Assembly (NCBI GenBank): GCA_003725745.1
Contig: RHDP01000001.1
Coordinates: forward strand, 4,224,501-4,288,500
Source of the DNA: Streptomyces sp. I6
Lineage (GTDB): Bacteria > Actinomycetota > Actinomycetes > Streptomycetales > Streptomycetaceae
Length of the DNA stretch: 64,000 nt
Reading direction: 5' to 3'
Below the pieces are notes generated by a model. It worked only from the letters and a program-made list of their open reading frames with translations. It did not search any database and was not told the origin of the DNA. Below, in pieces: positions 33,801 to 41,568 of the stretch (the stretch's first letter is position 1; each line of letters begins with the position of its first letter). The position numbers were made by a program, and so were the translations under genes.

Positions 33801-34436
33801 TTACACCGTCTCCCCGGCGGGGACGCGGCAGCTGCCCGCCGTGGCGGCGGCGAGGCGGACGAGTGCCTCGTCCGCGGCGCAGGGGTGGGCGCCGAGTGCC
33901 GCCTGGCGTGCGACGATGCCGCGTTCCGCGCGCATCAGCCGCCAGCCGCGCCGGAGCAGGAAGGGCACGGACTTGCGGCTTTCACGCAGATCCCGCACCA
34001 GGCGGCGCCGGAAGGTCGTCGAGGGCCGTCCGCGCAGGCACAGGGCATCCGCGAGGAGGCCGAGCCGCCGGCAGCGGTCCGCGATGTCCGCGGCGAAGAT
34101 GCCCTCCGCGACGAAGAGCGGGGTGCGGGAGATGTCGACGGTCTCACGGCCGGTCCGCGAGCTGGTGGCGATGTCGTACACGGGGACCGTGGTCCGCCCC
34201 GTGCGGCACAGTTCGGCGACCGCGCGGACCGCGGCGTCGGCGTCCCAGGAGGCCGGGGAGTCCCAGTCGACGGCCGTGGTGCCCGCCATCAGCGGGAGGC
34301 TCGGGTCGTCCCCCTCCTTGTAGAAGTCGTCGAGGCGCAGCACCGGGAGGCCGGAGCGGGCGGCGAGGGACGATTTTCCGGAACCGGAGGGCCCGGACAG
34401 CAGGACGACGCGCGTCGGCGGGGGTTGGGAACTCAC
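33801..34436 (-). CDS. Uridine-kinase-like P-loop protein
   Basis: A 211-residue P-loop kinase of the uridine/cytidine kinase type: RVVLLSGPSGSGKSSLAAR (Walker A), LPVLRLDDFYKEGDD (the conserved DDFYK motif that positions the acceptor), DWDSPASWD, VPVYDIATSSRTG and TPLFVAEGIFAAD. The lid region RGRPSTTFRRRLVRDLRESRKS follows. GTG 34436 gives MSSQPPPTRVVLLSG. It would phosphorylate uridine or a related nucleoside using ATP or GTP, which would fit the nucleoside theme, but no CTACGCGCGTAG palindrome precedes it. The actual substrate is not certain. Confidence 0.82.
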   Translation of the reverse strand: MSSQPPPTRVVLLSGPSGSGKSSLAARSGLPVLRLDDFYKEGDDPSLPLMAGTTAVDWDSPASWDADAAVRAVAELCRTGRTTVPVYDIATSSRTGRETVDISRTPLFVAEGIFAADIADRCRRLGLLADALCLRGRPSTTFRRRLVRDLRESRKSVPFLLRRGWRLMRAERGIVARQAALGAHPCAADEALVRLAAATAGSCRVPAGETV

Positions 34437-34556
34437 GGGACACCAGTGTGAGGCATTGACCCGTGCGTGGGATCCCCCGGAGGTCCGGTTGGTATCGAGC
34501 GTCACATCGCAACTACGCTGCGTCGTCGACCGGTTACTTCTGGAGGCAGGATTCCC

Positions 34557-34898
34557 ATGGCAGGCACGAAGTTGCTCAGGGCGGCCGGGCTGGCCGTGAC
34601 CGCGCTGGGCGCGGCGCTCGGCGCCGGGGCCGCACCGGCCCAGGCGGCGCCAGCGGACGGCCACGGCTCGGCGGCCGTGAACGCCCTCGCGGACACCGTC
34701 GGGTACGTCGGCGCACCCGTCGAGAGCGTCCCGCTGAACCCGCTCGCGCACACCGGTGTGGACCCGCTCGACAACGGGGTGGGCACGCAGGTCGCCGACT
34801 TCCAAGCGCTCGACACCCGGCATGTCACCGGCTCGCTGGGCAGCCCGCGGGAGATCCCGGCCGCCGGTCCGCTGCTCGGCGGGCTGATCCCGGGCTGA
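34557..34898 (+). CDS. Small secreted protein
   Basis: A 113-residue exported protein. Signal peptide MAGTKLLRAAGLAVTALGAALGAGAAPAQA, then a mature region of about 80 residues rich in Ala, Gly, Pro, Val and Asp (VNALADTVGYVGAPVESVPLNPLAHTGVDPLDNGVGTQVADFQAL) ending LLGGLIPG. GGAGG lies 10 nt before ATG 34557. It resembles the protein at 25828 in type and in the LLGGL...PG ending. The last codons (GGG CTG ATC CCG GGC TGA) are also the first units of an 11-bp tandem array running downstream. Function unknown. Confidence 0.8.
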   Translation: MAGTKLLRAAGLAVTALGAALGAGAAPAQAAPADGHGSAAVNALADTVGYVGAPVESVPLNPLAHTGVDPLDNGVGTQVADFQALDTRHVTGSLGSPREIPAAGPLLGGLIPG

Positions 34899-35012
34899 TC
34901 CCGGGCTGGTCCCGGGCTGGTCCCGGGCTGGTCCCGGGCTGGTCCCGGGCTGGTCCCGTGCTGGTCCCGGGCTGGTCCCGGGCTGGTCCCGGGCTGGTCC
35001 CCGGCTGGTGCG
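34881..35012 (+). repeat. 11-bp tandem repeat array, about 12 copies
   Basis: GGGCTGGTCCC recurs every 11 bp from 34881 to about 35012. The first two copies (GGGCTGATCCC) form the last codons and stop of the secreted protein gene; later copies are nearly identical, with one T variant. The array is non-coding beyond the stop. The remaining 160 bp to 35174 hold no gene that I can see. Confidence 0.95.
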
Positions 35013-35174
35013 GGGCCGACGGCGAGGATGCGCGGTGGCTTCCGCCGGGTCCGACCGATGGGCTGACGTGGACCAGGGCGACGGGCCCGCGGGGGTGATC
35101 CCCCGCAAGCCCGCCGCCCTGCCGCGCGGTGCAGCGGAACGCGCGGCGCACCCGCCGCGCGTTCCGGGGACGCG

Positions 35175-36089
35175 TCAGTAGCCGGAGCCGGAGGCCCCCA
35201 GCGAACCCGTCGGGTGCCAGACCGTCTTGGTCTCGAGGAAGGCCGTCAGCCGGTCCGTGCCGGGCTCGGCCGTCCAGTCCTCCGCGCGGCGACGCAGCAC
35301 CCGCTTGAGGTTGTCCGCGGCGGCGACCTCCAGCTCGGTGGCGAGCTGCGCCTCGGCCCCGGTGAGGTCGATCGCGTTGACGTCCTGGTGCGCGGCCAGC
35401 GGGGCGGCGATCTCCGCCGTGCGGCCGGACAGGATGTTGACCACTCCGCCGGGGAGGTCGGACGTGGCCAGCACCTCGCCGAGCGACAGCGCCGGCAGCG
35501 GCGCCCGCTCCGAGGCGACGGCCACGACCGTGTTGCCCGTCGCGATCGCGGGGGCGATCACCGAGACCAGCCCGAGGAAGGACGACTCCTGCGGGGCGAG
35601 CACGGCGACGACACCGGTCGGCTCGGGCGTCGACAGGTTGAAGTACGGGCCCGCCACCGGGTTCGCCCCGCCGGCGATCTGGCCGATCTTGTCCGTCCAG
35701 CCCGCGTACCACACCCAGCGGTCGATCGCGGCGTCCACCGCCGCGCCCGCCTTGGACTTGGACAGGCCCTCGGCGCCGGCCACCTCGCGGACGAACTGCT
35801 CCCTGCGGCCCTCCAGCATCTCCGCTACGCGGTAGAGGACCTGGCCCCGGTTGTAGGCCGTCGCGCCCGACCAGCCGCCGAACGCCTTGCGCGCGGCGAC
35901 GACCGCGTCACGGGCGTCCTTGCGTGACGACAGCGGCGCGTTGGCCAGCCACTTTCCCTTGCCCGCCGCGCCGGCGGCTGATGTCGCTGCGGTCACCTCG
36001 TACACCCGGCCGCTCTCGCTGCGGGGGAACTTGCCCCCGACGTACAGCTTGTAGGTCTTGAAGACGGACAGACGCGTCGGCTCAGACAT
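35175..36089 (-). CDS. Non-catalytic aldehyde dehydrogenase-like partner
   Basis: A 304-residue protein with the ALDH N-terminal/NAD-binding fold only: FKTYKLYVGGKFPRSESGRVYEV, RKDARDAVVAARKAFGGWSGATAYNRGQVLYRVAEMLEGR, FNLSTPEPTGVVAVLAPQESSFLGLVSVIAPAIATGNTVVAVASE and NILSGRTAEIAAPLAAHQDVNAIDLTG. It ends where the catalytic domain should begin, so the catalytic Cys and the general-base Glu are absent. It overlaps the full-length ALDH gene by 8 nt (ATGTCTGA). The pair resembles a split ALDH16, in which one of two fused ALDH domains is inactive. It is probably a structural or regulatory subunit of the neighbouring enzyme. Confidence 0.82.
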   Translation of the reverse strand: MSEPTRLSVFKTYKLYVGGKFPRSESGRVYEVTAATSAAGAAGKGKWLANAPLSSRKDARDAVVAARKAFGGWSGATAYNRGQVLYRVAEMLEGRREQFVREVAGAEGLSKSKAGAAVDAAIDRWVWYAGWTDKIGQIAGGANPVAGPYFNLSTPEPTGVVAVLAPQESSFLGLVSVIAPAIATGNTVVAVASERAPLPALSLGEVLATSDLPGGVVNILSGRTAEIAAPLAAHQDVNAIDLTGAEAQLATELEVAAADNLKRVLRRRAEDWTAEPGTDRLTAFLETKTVWHPTGSLGASGSGY

Positions 36090-37529
36090 CGAGGTAGGCC
36101 TCCAGACCGTGGCGGCCGCCCTCGCGGCCGAAGCCCGACTCCTTGTATCCGCCGAAGGGCGAGGTCGGGTCGAACTTGTTGAAGGTGTTCGCCCACACGA
36201 CACCCGCGCGGAGCTTGTTCGCCACCGCGAGGATGCGGGAGCCCTTCTCCGTCCAGATGCCGGCGGACAGGCCGTACGGGCTGTTGTTGGCCTTGGCGAC
36301 GGCCTCGTCCGGTGTCCGGAACGTCAGCACCGACAGCACCGGGCCGAAGATCTCGTCACGGGCGATGGTGTGGGCCTGGGTGACGTTGGTGAACAGCGTC
36401 GGGGCGAACCAGTAGCCGGCCGACGGCAGCTCGCACGGAGCCGTCCAGCGCTCGGCGCCCTCCGCCTCACCGGTCTCGGCGAGGGCCGTGATCCGGGCCA
36501 GCTGCTCGGCCGAGTTGATGGCGCCGATGTCGGTGTTCTTGTCCAGCGGGTCGCCGAGGCGCAGGGTCGACAGCCGCCGCTTGAGGGAGTCCAGCAGCTC
36601 GTCGTGGACCGATTCCTGGACGAGGAGGCGGGAGCCCGCGCAGCAGACCTGGCCCTGGTTGAAGAAGATGCCGCCGACGATGCCCTCGACGGCCTGGTCG
36701 ACGGGGGCGTCGTCGAAGACGATGTTGGCGCCCTTGCCGCCCAGCTCCAGCGTGAGCTTCTTGTCCGTGCCCGCGACCTCGCGGGCGATGGCCTTGCCGA
36801 CCCCGGTGGAACCGGTGAAGGCCACCTTGTTCACGTCCGGGTGGGCGACGAGCGCCGCGCCCGCGTCGCCGTAGCCGGGGACGATGTTGACGACGCCCTT
36901 GGGCAGGCCGGCCTGGCGGCAGACGTCGGCGAAGAAGAGCGCGGACAGCGGGGTGGTCTCGGCGGGCTTGAGCACCACCGTGTTGCCGGTGGCGAGCGCC
37001 GGGGCGATCTTCCACGCGAGCATCAGCAGCGGGAAGTTCCAGGGGATGACCTGGCCCGCGACGCCGAGCGGCTTCGGGTCGGGCCCGTACCCGGCGTGGC
37101 CGAGCTTGTCCGCCCAGCCCGCGTAGTAGAAGAAGTGCGCCGCGACCAGCGGGAGGTCGGCGTCGCGGGTCTCCCTGATCGGCTTGCCGTTGTCCAGCGT
37201 CTCCAGGACGGCGAACTCGCGCGAGCGCTCCTGGATGATCCGGGCGATGCGGAAGAGGTACTTGGCGCGCTCGGAACCCGGCAGCGCGGACCACTTCGCG
37301 AACGCCCTGCGCGCCGCCCCCACCGCGCGGTCGATGTCCTCGGCGCCCGCCCGGGCGACCTCGGACAGGACCTCCTCGGTGGAGGGGAGACGGTCTTGAA
37401 GACCCTCCCGTCGGCGGCGTCGGTGAACTCGCCGTCGATGAAGAGTCCGTACGACGGGGCGATGTCGACGACCGACCGCGACTCGGGCGCGGGTGCGTAC
37501 GCGAACGCCGAAAGCTTGTCCATGGTCAT
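36082..37529 (-). CDS. Aldehyde dehydrogenase, frameshifted near the N-terminus
   Basis: An NAD-dependent ALDH of about 482 residues once one base is restored. It starts MTMDKLSAFAYAPAPESRSVV and reads to FKTVSP, where the frame breaks near 37385-37392 (coding strand GTCTCCCCTCCACCGAG; one base missing after the C run). It continues in the other frame from the STEEVLSEVARAG region: VIPWNFPLLMLAWKIAPALATGNTVVLKPAE, LELGGKGANIVFDDA with the general-base Glu, NQGQVCCAGSRLLVQ with the catalytic Cys, and PFGGYKESGFGREGG. It is coupled upstream to deoC (5-bp gap) and downstream to the non-catalytic partner. It could oxidise acetaldehyde released by DeoC to acetate. Confidence 0.9.
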
Positions 37530-37534
37530 GGGTC

Positions 37535-38482
37535 TCAGTCCACCGTCACGTAGTCGGGGCCGGAGTAGCGGCCGGTCGCCAGCTTCTGGCGCTGCATCAG
37601 AAGGTCGTTGAGCAGGCTGGAGGCACCGAACCGGAACCAGTGGCCGTCCAGCCAGTCCTGGCCCGCGGTCTCGTTGACGAGCACCAGGAACTTGATGGCG
37701 TCCTTGCTGGTGCGGATGCCGCCGGCGGGCTTCACGCCGACCTGTACGCCGGTCTGCGCGCGGAAGTCGCGGACGGCCTCCAGCATGAGCAGGGTGTTGG
37801 CCGGGGTCGCGTTGACGGCGACCTTTCCGGTCGACGTCTTGATGAAGTCGGCTCCGGCCATCATGCCGAGCCAGGAGGCGCGGCGGATGTTGTCGTACGT
37901 GGAGAGTTCGCCGGTCTCGAAGATGACCTTCAGCCGGGCCGGGCCGGAGGCCTCCTTCACGGCGCGGATCTCCTCGAAGACCTTCATGTAGTCGCCCGCG
38001 AGGAAGGCGCCGCGGTCGATCACCATGTCGATCTCGTCGGCCCCGGCCTCGACGGCGTCGCGGGTGTCCGCGAGCTTGACGTCCAGCGCGGCGCGGCCGG
38101 CGGGGAAGGCGGTGGCGACGGAGGCGACCTTCACGTCCGCTCCGGCCAGCGCGGCCTTGGCGGTGGCCACCATGTCGGGGTAGACGCAGACGGCGGCCGT
38201 CGCCGGCGTGGTGCGGTCGGTCGGATCGGGATGGACGGCCTTGGCGGCGAGCGCCCGGACCTTGCCCGGGGTGTCCGCGCCTTCGAGCGTCGTCAGGTCG
38301 ATCATCGAGATGGCCAGGTCGATGGCGTACGCCTTGGCCGTCGTCTTGATCGAGCGGGTGCCGAGAGACGCGGCGCGCGCTTCCAGGCCGACAGGATCGA
38401 CCCCGGGCAGCCCGTGCAGGAAGCGGCGCAGTGCGCTGTCGGACGAGGTCACGTCAGCGAATGCAGGTGCAATGGTGGGCAT
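37535..38482 (-). CDS. deoC: Deoxyribose-phosphate aldolase
   Basis: A 315-residue class I aldolase splitting 2-deoxyribose-5-phosphate into glyceraldehyde-3-phosphate and acetaldehyde. DLAISMIDLTTLEGADTPGKVRALAAKA, AVCVYPDMVATAKAAL, EIDMVIDRGAFLAGDYMKVFEEI, ADFIKTSTGKVAVNATPAN (Schiff-base Lys) and VGVKPAGGIRTSKDAIKFL (second active-site Lys) are intact. ATG 38482 or GTG 38488 are both possible. The CTACGCGCGTAG palindrome lies 19 nt upstream of the ATG. It heads an operon with the aldehyde dehydrogenase pair, linking deoxynucleoside catabolism to central metabolism. Confidence 0.95.
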   Translation of the reverse strand: MPTIAPAFADVTSSDSALRRFLHGLPGVDPVGLEARAASLGTRSIKTTAKAYAIDLAISMIDLTTLEGADTPGKVRALAAKAVHPDPTDRTTPATAAVCVYPDMVATAKAALAGADVKVASVATAFPAGRAALDVKLADTRDAVEAGADEIDMVIDRGAFLAGDYMKVFEEIRAVKEASGPARLKVIFETGELSTYDNIRRASWLGMMAGADFIKTSTGKVAVNATPANTLLMLEAVRDFRAQTGVQVGVKPAGGIRTSKDAIKFLVLVNETAGQDWLDGHWFRFGASSLLNDLLMQRQKLATGRYSGPDYVTVD

Positions 38483-38501
38483 GGTCACCAGACCAGCATA
38501 T

Positions 38502-38513
38502 CTACGCGCGTAG
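38502..38513. promoter_or_regulatory. Putative nucleoside-regulon operator
   Basis: A perfect CTACGCGCGTAG palindrome lies 19 nt before the deoC ATG (minus strand), in the 99-bp gap shared with the divergent PH-domain gene (ATG 38582). Its position favours control of deoC. Confidence 0.72.
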
Positions 38514-38581
38514 CAACCTGTACAGGGGGCACCGGGGACTCGTCAGCGGCCGCCACGGGGCCATGCGGCAGAATCGTGGGC

Positions 38582-39223
38582 ATGGACAACCTCCAGCAGC
38601 CGACCGCCGAGCCGGTCCACGCCGACCGCGCCTACCGTTCGCTTTCCGGTATCGCCGCCGGTGTGCTGCTGCTCGCACTCACCGGCTGGATCGGCGGTGA
38701 CGCACTCGTCCGCGGCGAGGGGCTGACGCCGTGGGTCGCGTTCGCGGGGCTTCTGGTGCTGGTGCCGCTGATCGTCGCCTTCACGCTGCGGCCGGCGGTC
38801 TTCGCCAACGACGACCGGCTCCGCATCAGGAACCCCTTCCGCACCATCGTCCTGCCCTGGCAGACGGTCGCGGACGTGCGCGCCGGGTACTCCAGCGAGG
38901 TCCTCACCGAGGACGGCGCCACGTACCAGCTGTGGGCCGTGCCGGTGTCCCTGCGGCAGCGCAAGACGGCCGCCCGCAGGCAGTCGAGGGCGGCGGCCGC
39001 GGGCGATTCCCGCCGCACCCGGACGGGAGGAGCCCCGGCCGGCGGCGGCGCGCCGCACGTGGCGCCCGGTGACCGGACGATCGCCGAACTCAGGGAGCTT
39101 TCCGAGCAGGCCGGGCACCGGCCGACCGCCGGGGGCGAACAGCGGGTGCGCTGGGCGTACGAGATCGCCGGCCCGGTCGTGGTGGGATCGGTCGCCCTGG
39201 TGGTCCTGCTCGCCGTCGGCTGA
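38582..39223 (+). CDS. PH-domain membrane protein
   Basis: A 213-residue protein with two N-terminal membrane segments (GIAAGVLLLALTGWIGGDALV and VAFAGLLVLVPLIVAFTL), a bacterial PH-like (PF10756 type) domain (PAVFANDDRLRIRNPFRTIVLPWQTVADVRAGYSSEVLTEDGATYQLWAVPVSLRQRK), a disordered Arg/Gly linker and a C-terminal membrane segment (IAGPVVVGSVALVVLLAV). Common in actinomycetes, function unknown. It is divergent from deoC. An 8-bp tandem array starts 10 nt after its stop. Confidence 0.85.
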   Translation: MDNLQQPTAEPVHADRAYRSLSGIAAGVLLLALTGWIGGDALVRGEGLTPWVAFAGLLVLVPLIVAFTLRPAVFANDDRLRIRNPFRTIVLPWQTVADVRAGYSSEVLTEDGATYQLWAVPVSLRQRKTAARRQSRAAAAGDSRRTRTGGAPAGGGAPHVAPGDRTIAELRELSEQAGHRPTAGGEQRVRWAYEIAGPVVVGSVALVVLLAVG

Positions 39224-39232
39224 CACTCGCCT

Positions 39233-39294
39233 CCGGACCTCCGGACCTCCGGACCTCCGGACCTCCGGACCTCCGGATTCCGGACCTCCGGACG
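39233..39294 (+). repeat. 8-bp tandem array (CCGGACCT)
   Basis: Five perfect and three imperfect copies of CCGGACCT follow the PH-domain gene stop within 10 nt. Non-coding. Confidence 0.95.
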
Positions 39295-39438
39295 AGGAGG
39301 GGCCGCGGGACCGCGGGGCGGCGTGGTGGGTGGCCGGGGGACGGGCAGCGGCCGCGGGGAGGTCCGGCCCGTCCGGGCGGGGATCGAGGGCCGGTGGACC
39401 GGGGATACGGGCGCCGTCCGCGGCCGGCCCGGGGTCGG

Positions 39439-39613
39439 CGTACGGGTGTACGGGTGTACGGGTATACCGGCGTACGGGATAAGGCGTGCGGGCGTGCGGG
39501 CGTGCGGGCGTGCGGGCGTGCGGGCGTACGGGCGTACGGGCGTACGGGCGTACGGGCTAAGGCGTGCGGGCTAAGGCGTGCGGGTCGTGCGGGTTACGGG
39601 CATACGGCTACGC
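39439..39613. repeat. 8-bp tandem array (CGTGCGGG/CGTACGGG)
   Basis: About 20 units alternate between CGTACGGG and CGTGCGGG, with short interruptions (CTAAGG), between the PH-domain gene and the convergent mannosyltransferase gene. A block of T-variant copies, a block of G-variant copies and another T block suggest local unit amplification. Nothing else is seen in the 39295-39438 stretch. Confidence 0.93.
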
Positions 39614-39644
39614 GTTTGCGGTTACTGGCGTGGTCGTCCACCCG

Positions 39645-40841
39645 TCAGGGCGGCCCCTGCCACACCAGGAGCAGGTGCCCGCCCATCCAGGCCGAGGACA
39701 GCACCGCCCCGCCCAGGACCAGCACCGCCGCCGCCCTGCGGGCCCGCGCCACCGCCAGCGCGACCGGCAGCAGCAGCGGGAAGGCGGGCAGCAGGAACCG
39801 GGCGCGGGGGAAGTAGACGCCGCCGCTGCCGAGGACGATGAGCAGCAGCACACCCGTGAACACCACCAGCACCAGGGGCTGCCGGTCGGCGAGGCACAGC
39901 AGGAACAGCCCGGTGGCCAGCACCAGGACCACGGAGACGAGCACCATCAGCAGATGCGGGTCCGCGTCGTACGCCAGGTGCCGGGTGAGTTCCTCCAGCG
40001 TCGCCCTTCCGCCGTCCCACACGTTGGTCCACCGCTGCTGCACGGCGAAGTAGCCGTCCCAGCGCCCGAGGCGGAGCGCCACCCAGGCCACATAGCCGCA
40101 CCATCCCAGTGGGGCGATCAGCGCCCCCGCGAGCGCACGCCGGCCGCGGGTGCGGACGAACGCCGTCAGCCCGGCCACGGCCACCGCGGTGGCGATCGCG
40201 ACACCCGTCGGCCGGGTGAGTCCGGCGAGGGCCGCGAGCCAGCCCGCCCAGAGCCAGCGGCCGGTGAGCGCCGCGTACAGCGACCATGCCACCAGCGCCG
40301 TGAACAGCGATTCGGTGTAGCCCATCCACTGGACGACCGCGACCGGCATCGCGCCCCAGAGCACCGCTAGCACGGTTCCGGTCCGCCGTCCGTGCAGCCG
40401 GTCGCCGACGGCGAAGACGCCCCACGCCGCGGCGACGGACGCCACCACGGCGACGACCAGGGCCACCGAGGCGGGGCTGCCCGGGGTCACCGCGGAGACG
40501 GTCCTCACCAGCAGCGGGTAGAGCGGGAAGAACGCCAGGTTGCTGGTGTTCGGCGTGGTGCCCAGCTCGTGGTGGTAACCGCGGTCGGCGATCCCCAGGT
40601 ACCACTGGGTGTCCCAGGAGGCGGCCAGTGTCGGCCAGAGGCTCTCGCCCTTGAGGTGGGCCCACCGTGCGAGCACCAGGAGCCCCGTCAGCCGCACCGC
40701 GAGATAGCCGAGCAGCGCCGGGGCGGCCCGGTTCAGGGCGCGGAGCAGCCTGCTCTGCCGGCCGGGTACGGCGCCGCCTCCCGAGCCGGGTCCCCGGCGG
40801 GAGGCGGGGACGGTGGCGTGGTGGGTCGCGGTCGGGGGCAC
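39645..40841 (-). CDS. PIG-V-like membrane mannosyltransferase
   Basis: A 398-residue polytopic protein of the PIG-V/GT-C type. The luminal acidic motif region is SWDTQWYLGIADRGYHHE, after the first membrane segment (LLGYLAVRLTGLLVLARW), followed by NLAFFPLYPLLVRTVSAV, both typical of the family. Some nine to eleven membrane segments follow (for example ALVVAVVASVAAAWGVFAVGDRL, LVLVVFTGVLLLIVLGSGGVYF). The conserved WMGYTESLFTALVAWSLYAAL and LAGLTRPTGVAIA are also there. GTG 40841 begins MPPTATHHATV. It would transfer a polyprenyl-phosphate-linked sugar on the outer face of the membrane; the acceptor is unknown. Confidence 0.85.
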   Translation of the reverse strand: MPPTATHHATVPASRRGPGSGGGAVPGRQSRLLRALNRAAPALLGYLAVRLTGLLVLARWAHLKGESLWPTLAASWDTQWYLGIADRGYHHELGTTPNTSNLAFFPLYPLLVRTVSAVTPGSPASVALVVAVVASVAAAWGVFAVGDRLHGRRTGTVLAVLWGAMPVAVVQWMGYTESLFTALVAWSLYAALTGRWLWAGWLAALAGLTRPTGVAIATAVAVAGLTAFVRTRGRRALAGALIAPLGWCGYVAWVALRLGRWDGYFAVQQRWTNVWDGGRATLEELTRHLAYDADPHLLMVLVSVVLVLATGLFLLCLADRQPLVLVVFTGVLLLIVLGSGGVYFPRARFLLPAFPLLLPVALAVARARRAAAVLVLGGAVLSSAWMGGHLLLVWQGPP

Positions 40842-41568
40842 GGGGACTGCTCCGGTGTTCGGCGGGCGCTACCGCCACCCTCGCCCGCGGGGTACGGAGG
40901 GGCACGGGCCGGTAGGTCGGTTGCCGTAGGGAAATCACCCGCAGGAAGACCCCGCCCGAGTACGGCTCCTGCCGGCTGCGCTGCCGCGCCCGCGCTTGTG
41001 TCCGCTCGTGGCCGGGCTCGTGCCCGTGCCCGTGCCCGCGCTCGTGGCCGGCTCGTGCCCGGCTCGCGTCCGGCTGGCTTCCGGGCGGGTCGCACCGCGG
41101 GGGTCAGACGGCGGCGTCGCATCGGTCCGGGGCCGCGCTCGTGCCCGCTCGTGCCCGGTTCGCGTCCGCGCTCGTGCCCGCGTCCGTGGGGGTGTCTGCG
41201 CCGGTACGGCATGCGCGCCCGTTCCCGCGTGCGGTTCCCCATCCGCGCCCGGTCCGTGTCCCCCCGGTCCGCGCCCGGTTCGCGTCCGGCTGGCTTCCGG
41301 GCGGGTCGCACCGCGGGGGTCAGACGTCGGCGTCGCATCGGTCCGGCACCGCGCTCGTGCCCGCTCGTGCCCGGTTCGCGTCCGCGCTCGTGCCCGCGTC
41401 CGTGGGGGTGTCTGCGCCGGTACGGCATGCGCGCCCGTTCCCGCGTGCGGTTCCCCATCCGCGCCCGGTCCGTGTCCCCCGGTCCGCGCCCGGTTCGACA
41501 CCCGCCCGGTGCCCGCGTACGGGCACGGCCGGACGGGGCACCGGACGCCCGTCCGGCCCGACGGGCCG
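40842..41568. repeat. 727-bp gap with a 216-bp tandem duplication
   Basis: A 216-bp unit occurs twice head to tail at 41065-41280 and 41281-41497, nearly identical (GACGGCGGCG/GACGTCGGCG, GGGGCC/GGCACC, and one C fewer in a C-run). Smaller GCTCGTGCCCG and CGTGCCCGT repeats fill 40990-41064. Because 216 is a multiple of three, both strands appear to encode long Arg/Ala/Gly-rich repeats, but codon use, composition and lack of any homologous shape argue against a gene. It lies 3' of the phosphosugar mutase and upstream of the mannosyltransferase. Confidence 0.88.

Noticed and set aside
40935-41501. 188-codon frame with two 72-residue repeats on the minus strand
   Set aside because: Composition (Arg, Gly, Ala, Thr, Pro), equal openness on both strands and derivation from a 216-bp duplication indicate non-coding DNA.
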